This document shows positions 17,486 to 28,030 of a DNA stretch of 64,000 bases, piece by piece (the first letter of the stretch is position 1; each line of letters begins with the position of its first letter). The notes beneath the pieces are model-generated. The model saw only the letters and a list, made by a program, of their open reading frames with translations. It was not told the origin of the DNA and did not search any database. The translations under genes and the position numbers were made by a program. This stretch comes from Vibrio sp. LaRot3. Lineage in GTDB: Bacteria; Pseudomonadota; Gammaproteobacteria; Enterobacterales; Vibrionaceae. The DNA lies in contig NZ_JAPPTI010000010.1 of the NCBI RefSeq assembly GCF_027587025.1, positions 62,001 through 126,000 on the forward strand, written 5' to 3'.

Positions 17486-18192
17486 TGACAACATCCTCTT
17501 CCGCATCGATTGTCGCGATTGTTCCTGCGGCGGGTGTTGGTAGCCGAATGCAGGCTGACCGCCCAAAACAATACCTCACCATTGACCATCAAACCGTACT
17601 TGAGCATACGGTCGAAAAGTTATTATCCCACTCACAAGTGAGCAAAGTGATTGTGGCTATTACTGATGGCGACCCATATTTCCCTCAACTGTCGATCAGT
17701 TCTCATCCTGACGTTATTCGCGTGAGTGGTGGAAAAGAGCGTGCTGACTCAGTGCTTTCTGGCCTCAACTATGTGGCTGAAAATCAGTTGGCAGAATGGG
17801 TCATGGTGCATGATGCGGCGCGCCCTTGTGTGCGTGAACACGATTTAACGACACTGATCCAAGTTTCTATGCAGCACCCGGTGGGCGGTATTCTTGCTAG
17901 CCCGGTGCGTGACACCATGAAACGAGCTAACGGTGGGCAAGATATTGACCATACCGTTGATAGAGAAGCACTGTGGCATGCATTAACACCACAAATGTTT
18001 AAAACTGAGCTGCTAACTCAAGCCTTAAGTGAGGCGCTAGCCGCTAATGCAGTCATTACTGACGAAGCCTCTGCTCTTGAATGGCAAGGTTTATCTCCAG
18101 CATTAGTCAAAGGCTATTCAGATAATATTAAAATTACTCAGCCGGAAGATTTGGCGTTAGCAGAGTTTTATCTCAAGCGAAATAAAGGATAA
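17485..18192 (+). CDS. ispD: 2-C-methyl-D-erythritol 4-phosphate cytidylyltransferase
   Basis: 235 residues. It couples CTP to methylerythritol phosphate, third step of the MEP isoprenoid pathway. The nucleotidyltransferase loop is [18 protein letters not shown] near residue 15. VHDAARPCV near 110 and VTDEASALE near 195 are typical. It is followed four bases later by ispF, which acts two steps on. Confidence 0.97.
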   Translation: MTTSSSASIVAIVPAAGVGSRMQADRPKQYLTIDHQTVLEHTVEKLLSHSQVSKVIVAITDGDPYFPQLSISSHPDVIRVSGGKERADSVLSGLNYVAENQLAEWVMVHDAARPCVREHDLTTLIQVSMQHPVGGILASPVRDTMKRANGGQDIDHTVDREALWHALTPQMFKTELLTQALSEALAANAVITDEASALEWQGLSPALVKGYSDNIKITQPEDLALAEFYLKRNKG

Positions 18193-18196
18193 CCCT

Positions 18197-18676
18197 ATGA
18201 TGCGTATTGGCCATGGCTTTGATGTGCACAAATTTGGTGGCGAAGGCCCCGTTATTATTGGTGGCGTAGCAGTGCCATATGAACAAGGGCTGGTCGCTCA
18301 TTCAGATGGCGATGTTGCACTACATGCATTGTCTGATGCGTTGTTAGGTGCCATTGCGGCTGGTGATATTGGTCGTCATTTCCCTGATACAGATGATAAG
18401 TGGAAAGGTGCCGATAGTCGCATGTTACTGCGCGATGTATATCGCCGAGTAAAAGAGCAAGGTTATGTGATTGGCAATGCTGATGTCACCATTATGGCTC
18501 AAGCTCCAAAAATGGCTCCGCACATTGAAGCAATGTGTGCTGCGATTGCAGAAGATTTAGAAACAGACATTGGCAACGTCAATGTTAAAGCAACCACCAC
18601 TGAACGTCTTGGCTTTACTGGCCGTAAAGAAGGGATTGCCAGTGAAGCGGTTGTTCTATTGTTTAAACAGAATTAA
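18197..18676 (+). CDS. ispF: 2-C-methyl-D-erythritol 2,4-cyclodiphosphate synthase
   Basis: 159 residues with a double Met start (ATGATG); either can serve. It cyclises CDP-methylerythritol phosphate to the cyclodiphosphate. Zinc ligands are in GHGFDVHKF (Asp and His) and [12 protein letters not shown] (His). The C-terminal [17 protein letters not shown] is the trimer/CMP-binding part. Confidence 0.97.
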   Translation: MMRIGHGFDVHKFGGEGPVIIGGVAVPYEQGLVAHSDGDVALHALSDALLGAIAAGDIGRHFPDTDDKWKGADSRMLLRDVYRRVKEQGYVIGNADVTIMAQAPKMAPHIEAMCAAIAEDLETDIGNVNVKATTTERLGFTGRKEGIASEAVVLLFKQN

Positions 18677-18709
18677 TTCAAATCACGCAATGGCGTGATG
18701 GTATCAAAT

Positions 18710-19756
18710 ATGTCGGATATTTTATCTTCATTGGCTTACCTAAATGGTAAACCAACTGCGAAAGGCAAACTAAAAGCGCAACCTGAACACTTCCAAGTAA
18801 GTGAAGATTTAGGCTTTGCATTCACTGGCGAAGGCGAGCACTTGATGGTGCGCATTCGTAAAACTGGTGAGAACACCAGTTTTGTGGCCAATGAACTGGC
18901 AAAAGCGTGTGGTGTGAAGTCTAAGGATGTCAGCTGGGCTGGTTTGAAAGACCGCCATGCTGTGACCGAGCAATGGCTGAGTGTCCATCTGCCAAAAGGT
19001 GACACGCCCGATTTTAGCGCTTTCTTAGCTCAATATCCGAGTATTGAAATTCTGGCTACCGATCGTCATAACAAAAAACTCCGTCCGGGCGACTTAATTG
19101 GCAACCAATTTGTGGTTACTTTATCGGAAGTAACGGATGTGGAAGACGTGATTGCACGCTTAGAGCGTGTGGTTAAGTTGGGTGTGCCAAATTACTTTGG
19201 TAGCCAGCGTTTTGGTAACAATGGTAATAACGTCGAAGAAGCACGTCGTTGGGGGCGAGATAACGTTCGTACCCGTAACCAAAACAAACGCAGTTTATAC
19301 TTGTCTGCTGCGCGCTCTTGGATCTTCAACCACATTGTGTCTGCTCGTATTGAACAAGGTGTGTTTGATAAAGCCATTGAAGGCGACATGGTTAAAAGCC
19401 AAGAAGAAACACGCCTTCTTGGTGAACAAGATATCGAGTTAGCGAATGAAAAGCTTGCTACAGGTGAGTATTCACTTACGGCGGCAATGGCTGGTGATAA
19501 TGCTCTGCCAACTCAAGCGGGCGCTTTAGCTATAGAGCAACCTTTGCTTGATGCTGAGCCTGACTTAATGGCTTTGATTCGCGGTAACCGTATGCGTCAT
19601 GAACGCCGTGAGATTGCGCTACTGCCACAAAACTTAACTTGGTCTGTAGAGGGCGATAATATCACGCTTAATTTTGCGTTAGATTCAGGTTGCTTTGCGA
19701 CCGCGATTGTTCGAGAGTTGATTGAAGAGATTGCTGTGGAGCGTCAATATTCATGA
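18710..19756 (+). CDS. truD: tRNA pseudouridine(13) synthase TruD
   Basis: About 348 residues from the ATG at 18710 ([19 protein letters not shown]). The frame extends five codons upstream to a GTG, but the shorter start matches the family. It converts U13 of tRNA-Glu to pseudouridine. The catalytic Asp is in [27 protein letters not shown] and the TRUD insertion domain follow. It overlaps surE by four bases. Confidence 0.96.
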   Translation: MSDILSSLAYLNGKPTAKGKLKAQPEHFQVSEDLGFAFTGEGEHLMVRIRKTGENTSFVANELAKACGVKSKDVSWAGLKDRHAVTEQWLSVHLPKGDTPDFSAFLAQYPSIEILATDRHNKKLRPGDLIGNQFVVTLSEVTDVEDVIARLERVVKLGVPNYFGSQRFGNNGNNVEEARRWGRDNVRTRNQNKRSLYLSAARSWIFNHIVSARIEQGVFDKAIEGDMVKSQEETRLLGEQDIELANEKLATGEYSLTAAMAGDNALPTQAGALAIEQPLLDAEPDLMALIRGNRMRHERREIALLPQNLTWSVEGDNITLNFALDSGCFATAIVRELIEEIAVERQYS

Positions 19757-20508
19757 GCGCTCGTTTAAAGATTCTTCTCAGTAACGACGATGGTGTTCAT
19801 GCAGAGGGAATTCATACTCTCGCAAAAGCGTTAGGAGCGATGGCAGATGTCACCATAGTGGCGCCTGACAGAAATCGCTCTGGCGCTTCTAATTCTTTAA
19901 CTTTAGAGCAGCCATTGAGAGTTAAGGAAATATCTCCTCAAGTCTATTCAGTGCAAGGGACACCAACCGATTGTGTGCACTTTGCGTTGAATGAGTTGAT
20001 GAAAGAGGACATGCCTGATTTATTGCTTTCTGGAATCAATCATGGCGCAAACCTTGGTGATGATGTGCTTTACTCTGGAACTGTGGCGGCTGCGATGGAA
20101 GGGCACTTCCTTGGTGTTCAGTCGATTGCATTATCACTGGCTGGAAAAGATCATTTTGAAACCGCAGCGACGATTGCGGTTGATTTGGTCAAGCAGCATC
20201 TTGCTCATCCAATCCCGACTAATCGGTTGATTAATGTGAATATCCCAGATTGTTCGTTAGATGAGCTGACAGGGACTCAAGTAACAAGATTAGGTGCGCG
20301 TCATCACGCTGAAGCGATGATAAAGCAGAAAGATCCGCGCGGGCATGATATCTATTGGCTCGGACCTCCCGGCAAAGAACAAGATGCAGGAGAAGGAACG
20401 GATTTCTATGCTGTTGAGCATGGCTATGTGTCTATTACGCCATTACAGGTTGATTTAACGGCACATGAATCTTTAGTAAGTATGACTCATTGGTTGGAAG
20501 GGAAATAG
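19753..20508 (+). CDS. surE: 5'/3'-nucleotidase SurE
   Basis: 251 residues. It removes phosphate from 5' and 3' nucleotides and short polyphosphate in the cytoplasm. Metal ligands: [14 protein letters not shown] (Asp-Asp), then the Ser and Asn in [11 protein letters not shown] and [12 protein letters not shown]. It belongs to the surE-pcm-nlpD-rpoS run linked to stationary-phase survival. Confidence 0.97.
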   Translation: MSARLKILLSNDDGVHAEGIHTLAKALGAMADVTIVAPDRNRSGASNSLTLEQPLRVKEISPQVYSVQGTPTDCVHFALNELMKEDMPDLLLSGINHGANLGDDVLYSGTVAAAMEGHFLGVQSIALSLAGKDHFETAATIAVDLVKQHLAHPIPTNRLINVNIPDCSLDELTGTQVTRLGARHHAEAMIKQKDPRGHDIYWLGPPGKEQDAGEGTDFYAVEHGYVSITPLQVDLTAHESLVSMTHWLEGK

Positions 20509-20510
20509 GT

Positions 20511-21137
20511 ATGACAAACCCACATGCCGACAAATTGAATGATTTTCTTGTCGCGAGTGGCATTCAGAACCAGGTCGTATTAGATGCTATCTATCGTTTG
20601 CCGCGTGAGAGTTTTGTTTCTCAAGCTATGATGCATCAGGCGTATGATAATAATGCGTTACCTATCGGTCATGGACAAACTATCTCTCAGCCCTACATAG
20701 TGGCAAAGATGACGGAAATGTTGGAACTTAGCCGTTCCAGTAAAGTCTTAGAAGTCGGTACCGGGTCGGGGTATCAAACAGCAGTACTTGCCCAATTAGT
20801 TGATCATGTTTATTCGATTGAGCGCATTAAAGCGTTGCAATGGGATGCTAAACGTCGGCTTAAACAGCTCGATATCTACAATATATCGACTAAGCATGGT
20901 GATGGTTGGCAAGGGTGGGCGTCAAAAGGTCCATTTGATGCGATCATCGTAACGGCGGCTGCGGACTCAATTCCGTCGGTATTACTTGAGCAGTTGTCAG
21001 ATGGAGGCATCATGATGATACCGGTTGGCTCTGAAGAACAGCAGCTATTAAAAATTACGCGCCAAGGCGATGAATATCTTTCTCAAGTGATTGAGATGGT
21101 GCGTTTTGTTCCTTTGATCGCAGGTGACCTCGCGTAA
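20511..21137 (+). CDS. pcm: Protein-L-isoaspartate O-methyltransferase
   Basis: 208 residues from the ATG at 20511, three bases after the surE stop; the frame extends upstream within surE, but MTNPHADKL is the fitting start. It methylates isoaspartyl residues using S-adenosylmethionine to repair aged proteins. The SAM site is [18 protein letters not shown] near residue 80; [15 protein letters not shown] precedes it. Confidence 0.97.
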   Translation: MTNPHADKLNDFLVASGIQNQVVLDAIYRLPRESFVSQAMMHQAYDNNALPIGHGQTISQPYIVAKMTEMLELSRSSKVLEVGTGSGYQTAVLAQLVDHVYSIERIKALQWDAKRRLKQLDIYNISTKHGDGWQGWASKGPFDAIIVTAAADSIPSVLLEQLSDGGIMMIPVGSEEQQLLKITRQGDEYLSQVIEMVRFVPLIAGDLA

Positions 21138-21139
21138 TC

Positions 21140-22060
21140 ATGTCATTTAAGTCTATTTCATTACTGTTGGTAGCTTTAAGTAGCGCACTAGTTGGGTGTG
21201 CTGCTCATTCCCCTGCGCCAGTGTCCAGTTTGAATAAGGACTATGACTCTATTCCGCGTGGCAGTTATCGCGGTAGTTATTACCAAGTTGATAAAGGAGA
21301 TACGCTATATTTTATTGCTTACATCACAGATAAAGATGTAAATGATATTATACGTTTTAATCAACTTAAGGCACCCTATACGATTTATCCAGGCCAAAAA
21401 CTAAAGTTGTGGCAGCCTGCCTATAACCCGCCTGCGTATGGTGGCTCTGGCGCGGGTTCTTCTGCAACCGTAGCTGTAGCGGGCGCTGCAGCGGTCTCCT
21501 CTGTTACGACTCCAAAACCGAGCAAAAGCTCGAATCAAACAGTTAGTTCCTCCAAGCCAAAAGATACGCAACAGGTGGCGCAAAAAAGTGCTGCCAAAAA
21601 GGTTGAACAATCTAAACCAAAGGAGTATGTTGGCTCTAAAGGTAAACAAAATGTTAACAATGATGTCAATAAACAGACATCCGGTAACGTTAAAGTTTCC
21701 AAGTGGTTGTGGCCAACAAAGGGGAGGGTGATTAAAAACTTTTCTGCAGGAGACCAAGGAAATAAAGGTATTGATATCGCAGGTCAGCGAGGTCAAGCCA
21801 TCTCATCTACTGCAGCAGGCACGGTCGTTTATTCGGGTAATGCACTCAGAGGTTACGGTAATCTCGTGATTATAAAACATAACGACAAATACCTCAGTGC
21901 TTATGCGCACAACGACAAGTTGCTAGTCCACGAAGGACAAAGTGTAAAAGCAGGCCAAAAGATTGCAACAATGGGTAGCTCAGGAACGAGCAGCGTCCGT
22001 TTGCACTTTGAAATTCGCTATCAAGGTAAGTCGGTTAATCCGAAACGCTACTTACCATAA
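21140..22060 (+). CDS. nlpD: NlpD-like amidase activator lipoprotein (LysM plus LytM)
   Basis: 306 residues. The N-terminus is a lipoprotein signal with lipobox LVGC (Cys20). LysM spans about residues 50-95 ([26 protein letters not shown]). A low-complexity Ser/Lys/Gln linker follows (100-185). The C-terminal LytM/M23 domain is degenerate: the zinc-ligand positions read NKGIDIAG and VRLHFEI instead of H..D and HLH. It should therefore not cut peptidoglycan itself but activate the amidase AmiC at division sites, as E. coli NlpD does. In E. coli the main rpoS promoter lies inside nlpD. Confidence 0.95.
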   Translation: MSFKSISLLLVALSSALVGCAAHSPAPVSSLNKDYDSIPRGSYRGSYYQVDKGDTLYFIAYITDKDVNDIIRFNQLKAPYTIYPGQKLKLWQPAYNPPAYGGSGAGSSATVAVAGAAAVSSVTTPKPSKSSNQTVSSSKPKDTQQVAQKSAAKKVEQSKPKEYVGSKGKQNVNNDVNKQTSGNVKVSKWLWPTKGRVIKNFSAGDQGNKGIDIAGQRGQAISSTAAGTVVYSGNALRGYGNLVIIKHNDKYLSAYAHNDKLLVHEGQSVKAGQKIATMGSSGTSSVRLHFEIRYQGKSVNPKRYLP

Positions 22061-22134
22061 ATTACTTTTTACAAGTAACAAATAGCGGCATTGGATGTTT
22101 TAAATGTCTTGCTAACTCGCCAGGGGGAGGCGCT

Positions 22135-23118
22135 ATGGGTATCAGCAATACAGCAACAAAAGTTGAAGAGTTTGATCTTGCAAATGGAAATATGGATGAA
22201 TTGCAAACAGAACAACTCGAAACGAAAAAGTCGTCATCAAATCAAAAAGAAGAGTTTGAGGTTTCAAATAAAAGCCTCGACGCAACTCAGCTTTACCTCG
22301 GAGAAATCGGTTTTTCTCCACTTTTAACTGCCGAAGAAGAAGTCCTATACGCACGTCGCGCTTTGCGCGGTGATGAAGCTGCTCGTAAACGTATGATTGA
22401 AAGTAATCTACGCTTAGTGGTTAAGATTTCTCGTCGTTATAGCAATCGTGGCCTTGCACTACTCGATCTGATCGAAGAGGGTAACCTTGGTTTGATCCGT
22501 GCTGTAGAGAAGTTTGACCCTGAACGTGGCTTCCGTTTTTCAACCTACGCAACATGGTGGATTCGTCAGACCATTGAACGTGCGTTGATGAACCAAACTC
22601 GTACTATCCGTCTACCAATCCACGTAGTGAAAGAGCTCAATATTTACTTGCGTACTGCACGTGAACTATCACAAAAGCTCGACCATGAACCGACCGCGGA
22701 AGAGATCGCAACTCAGCTTGATAAGCCGGTTGAAGATGTCAGCAAAATGCTGCGTTTGAACGAGCGTATAAGCTCTGTGGATACGCCGATTGGCGGTGAT
22801 GGTGAGAAAGCGCTGTTAGATATCATTCCTGATGTTAACCATTCTGATCCAGAAGTGTCGACTCAAGATGATGATATTAAAAACTCTTTGATCCACTGGT
22901 TAGATGAGCTTAACCCTAAGCAAAAAGAGGTGCTAGCGCGTCGATTTGGTCTGCTGGGTTATGAGCCATCAACATTGGAAGAAGTCGGTCGTGAAATTAA
23001 TCTGACTCGTGAACGTGTACGTCAAATCCAAGTGGAAGGCTTGCGTCGTCTAAGAGAAATCTTAGTGAAACAAGGCCTTAACATGGAAAGCCTATTCAGC
23101 GTTGAAGATGATGTATAG
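22135..23118 (+). CDS. rpoS: RNA polymerase stationary-phase sigma factor RpoS
   Basis: 327 residues. Lacks region 1.1. Region 1.2 starts [19 protein letters not shown]. Region 2 has [22 protein letters not shown] and [15 protein letters not shown], region 3 [16 protein letters not shown], and region 4 [19 protein letters not shown]. It directs the general stress response; in vibrios it also affects chitin use and motility. The ATG at 22135 follows a very strong GGGGGAGG site. The 74-base gap to nlpD could hold the leader bound by Hfq-dependent sRNAs, but I cannot verify a structure. Confidence 0.97.
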   Translation: MGISNTATKVEEFDLANGNMDELQTEQLETKKSSSNQKEEFEVSNKSLDATQLYLGEIGFSPLLTAEEEVLYARRALRGDEAARKRMIESNLRLVVKISRRYSNRGLALLDLIEEGNLGLIRAVEKFDPERGFRFSTYATWWIRQTIERALMNQTRTIRLPIHVVKELNIYLRTARELSQKLDHEPTAEEIATQLDKPVEDVSKMLRLNERISSVDTPIGGDGEKALLDIIPDVNHSDPEVSTQDDDIKNSLIHWLDELNPKQKEVLARRFGLLGYEPSTLEEVGREINLTRERVRQIQVEGLRRLREILVKQGLNMESLFSVEDDV

Positions 23119-23138
23119 ATTGAAACGCTTTAGATAAA

Positions 23139-23169
23139 GAAACGCCTTGGCTTAGCCAAGGCGTTTTTG
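23139..23169 (+). terminator. rpoS terminator
   Basis: AACGCCTTGGC pairs with GCCAAGGCGTT around TTA, followed by TTTGTTT, 23 bases after the rpoS stop. Confidence 0.9.
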
Positions 23170-23181
23170 TTTGTGGTTCAC

Positions 23182-24456
23182 TTAAGATGCTTTCTTTATT
23201 TTCGGGAAAACCTTCACCAGTTTGATGCGGTTTTCTTCAAGCTCTACGATTTCCATTGGGTGCCCTGATACTTGAACACTCAAGTGGCTTTCAGGAATAT
23301 CTTCTAAGTGCTCCAAAATAAGGCCGTTCAAAGTTCTTGGCCCATCCGTTGGTAGCTTCCACTTCAAGCCCTTGTTGATATCACGGATGTTAGCGCTACC
23401 CTCAATAAGGAAACTGCCATCACCTTGTGGGGTGATCTCTTCAGATAAGCTTGGTGCTATCGAGGTAGTGAACTCGCCAACAATCTCTTCGAGGATGTCT
23501 TCAAGGGTAATCAAACCAATAATGTCGCCATACTCATCGACAATAAGACCAATGCGCTGTTTATTGCGTTGGAACTTAAGCAGTTGGACGTTAAGCGGTG
23601 TACCTTCGGGAATAAAATACACTTCGTCAGCGGCTCTTAATAATGTCTCTTTGTTGAACTCGTTTTTTTCCAGCATCAAACGATAGGCTTCGCGTAGTCG
23701 TAGCATACCGACAACTTCATCAATCTGGTCACGATAAAACACAATTCGACCGTGAGGCGAGTGAGTTAACTGGCGAGAAATCGACTTCCAATCATCATTA
23801 ATATCGATACCGGTAATTTCGTTACGAGGCACCATAATGTCGTTTACCGTGACATGCTCCAAATCTAAGATGGAAATCAGCATATCTTGGTGGCGACGCG
23901 GAATTAGGCTACCCGCTTCGTTAACGACAGTGCGCAGCTCTTCTGAGCTTAGATGGTCATCATCACCGTGATTCGCTTTGATTCCGAGTAAGCGAATAAA
24001 GCCATTAGTAATGAAGTTAACAAACATCACTAATGGTGACAGTAGCTTCATCAAAATAGAGAGAACGATGCTGCTCGCGTAAGAGACGCGCTCTGGGTAA
24101 AGCGCAGCAAGAGTTTTAGGGGTAACTTCAGCAAATACCAGTACCACCATGGTGAGCGCACCAGTGGCGATGGCTACCCCGATATCGCCATAGAGACGCA
24201 TACCAAGAATGGTTGCGATAGCAGAAGCAAGAATGTTAACAAGGTTATTGCCAATGAGGATCAAGCCGATCAGGCGATCTGGGCGGTCGAGTAGCTTTTC
24301 TACACGTTTTGCACCCTTATGGCCGCTGTTTGCTAAGTGCTTTAAGCGGTAACGGTTCAGAGCCATCATCCCTGTCTCTGAGCCAGAAAAATATCCTGAG
24401 ATTACGATTAGACACGCGAGTAGCGCAAATAAGATACCCGTTGATATGTCGTCCAA
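23182..24456 (-). CDS. corB: CNNM/CorB-type transporter (HlyC/CorC family)
   Basis: 424 residues, starting at a TTG preceded by AAGGA; the first residues MDDISTGILF align with E. coli YfjD/CorB. The N-terminal DUF21/CNNM membrane domain has four helices (1-150) with SGYFSGSETGMMALNRYRLK. Two CBS domains follow (about 205-330; DIMVPRNEI, GDIIGLITLEDILEEIVGE), and then a CorC_HlyC domain. Family members take part in magnesium or divalent cation transport and resistance. It is convergent with rpoS and follows ypjD after a terminator, as in E. coli, where yfjD lies close to ypjD and ffh. Confidence 0.92.
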   Translation of the reverse strand: MDDISTGILFALLACLIVISGYFSGSETGMMALNRYRLKHLANSGHKGAKRVEKLLDRPDRLIGLILIGNNLVNILASAIATILGMRLYGDIGVAIATGALTMVVLVFAEVTPKTLAALYPERVSYASSIVLSILMKLLSPLVMFVNFITNGFIRLLGIKANHGDDDHLSSEELRTVVNEAGSLIPRRHQDMLISILDLEHVTVNDIMVPRNEITGIDINDDWKSISRQLTHSPHGRIVFYRDQIDEVVGMLRLREAYRLMLEKNEFNKETLLRAADEVYFIPEGTPLNVQLLKFQRNKQRIGLIVDEYGDIIGLITLEDILEEIVGEFTTSIAPSLSEEITPQGDGSFLIEGSANIRDINKGLKWKLPTDGPRTLNGLILEHLEDIPESHLSVQVSGHPMEIVELEENRIKLVKVFPKIKKAS

Positions 24457-24541
24457 AGCTTATCTTTTCCTTGTGAAGTTTCTGGTTAATTTATGAACTA
24501 ACTCAGTTCGTAAGTCAATTGTAAATATAGGGTGGAGTATT

Positions 24542-24573
24542 GTAAAAGAAAGGTGCATAAGATGCACCTTTGA
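24542..24573 (-). terminator. Terminator downstream of ypjD
   Basis: On the minus strand AAAGGTGCAT and ATGCACCTTT form a perfect 10-bp stem with a 3-base loop, followed by CTTTTACAAT. It lies between ypjD and corB, so these are probably separate transcripts. Confidence 0.82.
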
Positions 24574-24598
24574 TAGCGTTTAAACTATTGGAATTCAC

Positions 24599-25393
24599 TT
24601 AGTTAAGTATGATTTCGCGAACGAATCGACTACCAAAGTAGGCCAAAGTCAGCAATGTTGCACCCGCAACCGCGAACCATGTGACTTTCTTGCCACGCCA
24701 ACCTTTCTGGTAATGTCCCCAAAGCAAGACTGAGTAAACAATCCATGCGATGAAAGAGAGGAATCCTTTGTGCGCTTTTCCTTGAGCAAACATGTCATGC
24801 ACAAAGGTAAAGCCAGTAATCAGCGTTGCAGTTAGTAGCAAGTTACCAATCAAGATGATTCTAAATAGCTGACGCTCGATCGCCATAAGCGGTGGCACGT
24901 TAGGATTGATGGCCAGTGATTTCTTATTCTTAAGCTTGTTGTCCAACCATGCCAGCTGTAGGGCGTATAGTGCGCCGATACTGAGTGTCGAGTATGAAAA
25001 TAGCGCGAATGAAATATGAATCAGCAGCTTTGGGTCATGCTCTAAATGGGTAATAAAGGAGGTCGGTAAGAAAGTAGCCGCACATAGGTTAATCGCAGAG
25101 AAGCTATACACGACAGGCAATAAAAACCAGATACGCGTTTTCGTCATCGCGACACTCATAACGAGTGCGATGATAAAGCTAATTAACGATGCAACGTTAA
25201 GGATACTAAGGTTTTGTCCGCTACCTGCCAGTATCAAATCACTTAACGACCACCCATGAAATACCAGCGCCAGAATGGCACTAATGAACACGGTTTTCGC
25301 TCGAATGCCTGTTTGGTGAACGAGACCCGGGATGATGGTTGCTATCGCTAATAGATATAATATTGCTGCCACTACAGCGATTAAGTTATCCAT
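24599..25393 (-). CDS. ypjD: Cytochrome c assembly-family membrane protein YpjD
   Basis: 264 residues, with eight predicted membrane helices. It belongs to the CcsA/CcmC/CcmF superfamily: the region HISFALFSYSTLSIGALYALQLAWLDNKLK (first His near residue 125) and the late HKGFLSFIAWIVYS and GHYQKGWRG resemble haem-handling segments. The role is not established for the YpjD branch. It is divergent from ffh, a pairing also found in E. coli. Confidence 0.88.
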   Translation of the reverse strand: MDNLIAVVAAILYLLAIATIIPGLVHQTGIRAKTVFISAILALVFHGWSLSDLILAGSGQNLSILNVASLISFIIALVMSVAMTKTRIWFLLPVVYSFSAINLCAATFLPTSFITHLEHDPKLLIHISFALFSYSTLSIGALYALQLAWLDNKLKNKKSLAINPNVPPLMAIERQLFRIILIGNLLLTATLITGFTFVHDMFAQGKAHKGFLSFIAWIVYSVLLWGHYQKGWRGKKVTWFAVAGATLLTLAYFGSRFVREIILN

Positions 25394-25575
25394 TATTCTC
25401 TATTAAGCTGGTGGAATTTTGACAAATTATACCCTGCATCAACCGCTTGGGCTATGGCTTATATACAGTCAATTGTGAGAGATGAGATATCAATTCTCAA
25501 TCGACTAGTGTAAAGCGAGGTGTGGCTAAGGTATACTCAAAGGAATTGATCGCCGAATTTAGCGAAGAGACAAAG

Positions 25576-26964
25576 ATGTTTGAGAATTTAACGGATCGCC
25601 TGTCCCGTACCCTGAAAAACATCAGTGGTAAAGGACGTCTGACCGAAGACAATATTAAAGAAACTTTGCGCGAAGTGCGCATGGCCTTGCTGGAAGCTGA
25701 TGTTGCGCTGCCAGTTGTTCGTGATTTTATTAAGCGTGTGAAAGAGAGCGCGGTCGGTGTTGAGGTTTCTAAATCTCTGACGCCGGGCCAAGAGTTCATT
25801 AAGATTGTTCAATCTGAACTTGAAGCTGTAATGGGAGAGTCTAACGAGGCTCTAAACCTAGCCGCTCAGCCGCCAGCAGTTATTTTAATGGCAGGTCTAC
25901 AAGGTGCGGGTAAAACCACCTCGGTAGGTAAACTGTCTAAATTGCTAACAGAGCGCGATAAGAAGAAAGTTCTGGTTGTGTCTGCCGACGTTTATCGTCC
26001 TGCGGCAATTAAACAGCTAGAAACCTTAGCGTCTGATGTGGGTGTCGATTTCTTCCCATCAACTGCAGATCAAAAGCCAATCGATATTGCCAATGCGGCA
26101 ATTGAACACGCCAAGAAGAAATTCTATGACGTCTTGGTTGTCGATACGGCTGGTCGCCTAGCTGTCGATGAGCAAATGATGGCTGAGATTAAAGACCTTC
26201 ATAATGCTATCGACCCAGTAGAGACCTTGTTTGTTGTTGATGCCATGACGGGTCAAGATGCGGCAAACACAGCGAAAGCGTTTGGTGACGCTCTACCTCT
26301 AACTGGTGTGATTCTGACTAAGGTGGATGGTGATGCACGTGGTGGTGCTGCGCTATCGGTTCGTCATATCACAGGCAAGCCAATCAAATTCTTAGGTGTT
26401 GGTGAGAAAACTGACGCGCTAGAACCTTTCCATCCAGATCGTGTTGCATCGCGTATTCTTGGTATGGGTGACGTACTGTCACTGATCGAAGACTTACAAC
26501 GTAATGTTGATACCGAGAAAGCAGAAAAATTAGCGAAGAAGTTTAAAGAGAAGAAAGGTTTCGACTTAGAAGACTTCCGTGAACAGCTTGGTCAAATGCA
26601 GAACATGGGTGGCATGATGGGTATGCTAGATAAGCTACCGGGTATGTCGCAATTGCCATCAGACGTTAAAGATAAAGTCGATGACAAGATGTTCAAGCAA
26701 ATGGAAGCGATCATCAACTCGATGACCATGAAAGAACGTCAACGCCCAGAGCTGATTAAAGGCTCACGTAAAAAGCGTATTGCAGCGGGTTCAGGTACCC
26801 AAGTGCAAGACGTAAACCGCTTGCTGAAACAGTTCACCCAGATGCAGAAGATGATGAAGAAAATGCAGAAAGGTGGCATGAAAGGCATGATGCGCAATAT
26901 GCAAGGCATGATGGGCGGCGGTATGGGTGGCATGGGCGGTGGTTTTAACCCGTTTGGTCGCTAA
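25576..26964 (+). CDS. ffh: Signal recognition particle protein Ffh (SRP54)
   Basis: 462 residues from the ATG at 25576 (MFENLTDRLSRTLK); the longer frame adds 18 residues with no family support. The N domain is followed by the GTPase G domain with GLQGAGKTTSVGKL (P-loop, about residue 105), VDTAGRLAVDEQM and TKVDGDARGG. The C-terminal M domain is Met-rich, ending in a Met/Gly run, and binds signal peptides and 4.5S RNA. It targets nascent inner-membrane proteins to FtsY. A 210-base gap separates it from rpsP. Confidence 0.97.
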   Translation: MFENLTDRLSRTLKNISGKGRLTEDNIKETLREVRMALLEADVALPVVRDFIKRVKESAVGVEVSKSLTPGQEFIKIVQSELEAVMGESNEALNLAAQPPAVILMAGLQGAGKTTSVGKLSKLLTERDKKKVLVVSADVYRPAAIKQLETLASDVGVDFFPSTADQKPIDIANAAIEHAKKKFYDVLVVDTAGRLAVDEQMMAEIKDLHNAIDPVETLFVVDAMTGQDAANTAKAFGDALPLTGVILTKVDGDARGGAALSVRHITGKPIKFLGVGEKTDALEPFHPDRVASRILGMGDVLSLIEDLQRNVDTEKAEKLAKKFKEKKGFDLEDFREQLGQMQNMGGMMGMLDKLPGMSQLPSDVKDKVDDKMFKQMEAIINSMTMKERQRPELIKGSRKKRIAAGSGTQVQDVNRLLKQFTQMQKMMKKMQKGGMKGMMRNMQGMMGGGMGGMGGGFNPFGR

Positions 26965-27051
26965 TCGCATTTCCCTATTTTAGTTTCAAGGTGTTAGCTA
27001 CATCACAAACTTAGATTTGAGTTTATGTTGGTGAAAAAGTAGCTAAAGACC

Positions 27052-27079
27052 TTGCATTGCACCGGAATAAGAGTAAAAT
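27052..27079 (+). promoter_or_regulatory. Putative promoter of the rpsP operon, with overlapping palindrome
   Basis: TTGCAT (27052-27057), a 16-bp spacer and TAAAAT (27074-27079). An inverted repeat CCGGAAT (27062-27068) / ATTCCGG (27078-27084) overlaps the -10 and start region. The transcript would carry a leader of about 90 bases before the rpsP ATG. Confidence 0.5.
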
Positions 27080-27101
27080 TCCGGAGCTTTATTTTGGCAC
27101 G

Positions 27102-27142
27102 AGACCCCAGATTGCTTATTAATAAGTGGTTATTGGGGTTAA
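27102..27142 (+). promoter_or_regulatory. Structured leader of the rpsP-rimM-trmD-rplS operon
   Basis: ACCCCA and TGGGGT pair around a 12-bp perfect palindrome CTTATTAATAAG (27115-27126), giving a possible two-part stem 30-70 bases ahead of the rpsP ATG. Its role is unknown. Ribosomal protein operons are often controlled by such leaders, but I do not recognise this one. Confidence 0.35.
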
Positions 27143-27174
27143 TTTTATTTTTGAGAAAGCACAAAGAGGACGAC

Positions 27175-27423
27175 ATGGTAACCATTCGTTTGGCACGTCA
27201 CGGCGCTAAGAAGCGTCCATTTTATCAAATCGTAGTAGCGGACAGCCGCAATGCTGCAACTGGCCGTTTCATCGAGAAAGTTGGTTTCTTCAACCCAACT
27301 GCTAAAGGTCAAGAAGAAGGCCTACGTCTAGATCTAGATCGCGTTAACCACTGGGTTGGTCAAGGCGCTACAGTATCTGACCGCGTAGCTAAGCTAGTTA
27401 AAGACGCTCAAAAAGCGGCTTAA
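27175..27423 (+). CDS. rpsP: 30S ribosomal protein S16
   Basis: 82 residues from the ATG at 27175 ([19 protein letters not shown]), preceded by AGAGGACGAC. The frame runs upstream into non-coding leader and was trimmed. S16 binds 16S rRNA early in assembly. First of rpsP-rimM-trmD-rplS, the same order as in E. coli. Confidence 0.98.
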   Translation: MVTIRLARHGAKKRPFYQIVVADSRNAATGRFIEKVGFFNPTAKGQEEGLRLDLDRVNHWVGQGATVSDRVAKLVKDAQKAA

Positions 27424-27454
27424 TTCTTACTCCAATAGAAGTAGAAATTAGCTT

Positions 27455-28003
27455 ATGTCGATGAAAGGTAAAGAAACAGTGGGCAATGACAAGATTGTTG
27501 TAGGCAAGTTTGGTGCTACTTACGGCATTCGTGGTTGGCTCAAGGTTTTTTCCTACACAGACAATGCAGAAAGCCTATTTGATTACAGCCCTTGGTATAT
27601 TAACCAAAAAGGCGAGTGGGTCGAGTACAAAGTAGAAAGCTGGAAGCGCCATAACAAAGGTATGGTGGCTAAGCTGGAAGGCTTAGAAGTTCGCGAAGAC
27701 GCGCATCTTCTAACAAACTTTGAAATCGCTATTGACCCTGCGGTACTTCCTGAATTGTCAGAAGATGAATTCTACTGGCGTGAATTGTTTTGGATGCAAG
27801 TAGTAACCACTAAAGGTTACGATCTAGGTGTCGTATCTGACATTCTAGAAACTGGCTCAAACGATGTTCTGGTTGTTAAAGCAAATCTTAAAGATGCTTT
27901 CGGGCAAAAGGAACGATTAATTCCGTTCCTTGAAGAGCAAGTGATCATCAAAGTTGATCGCGAAGCTCAACGGATCGAAGTTGACTGGGATCCTGGATTC
28001 TAA
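27455..28003 (+). CDS. rimM: 16S rRNA processing protein RimM
   Basis: 182 residues. It helps maturation of the 30S head domain and binds S19. The N-terminal RimM barrel has [21 protein letters not shown]. The C-terminal PRC-barrel has [15 protein letters not shown] and DVLVVKA, ending VDWDPGF. It lies 31 bases after rpsP. Confidence 0.96.
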   Translation: MSMKGKETVGNDKIVVGKFGATYGIRGWLKVFSYTDNAESLFDYSPWYINQKGEWVEYKVESWKRHNKGMVAKLEGLEVREDAHLLTNFEIAIDPAVLPELSEDEFYWRELFWMQVVTTKGYDLGVVSDILETGSNDVLVVKANLKDAFGQKERLIPFLEEQVIIKVDREAQRIEVDWDPGF

Positions 28004-28030
28004 TCTCCAAAGCTACAGAGCGAGATAAAC

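Noticed and set aside
21140..22060. Active M23 peptidase
   Set aside because: The zinc ligands are replaced, so it is an NlpD-type activator.
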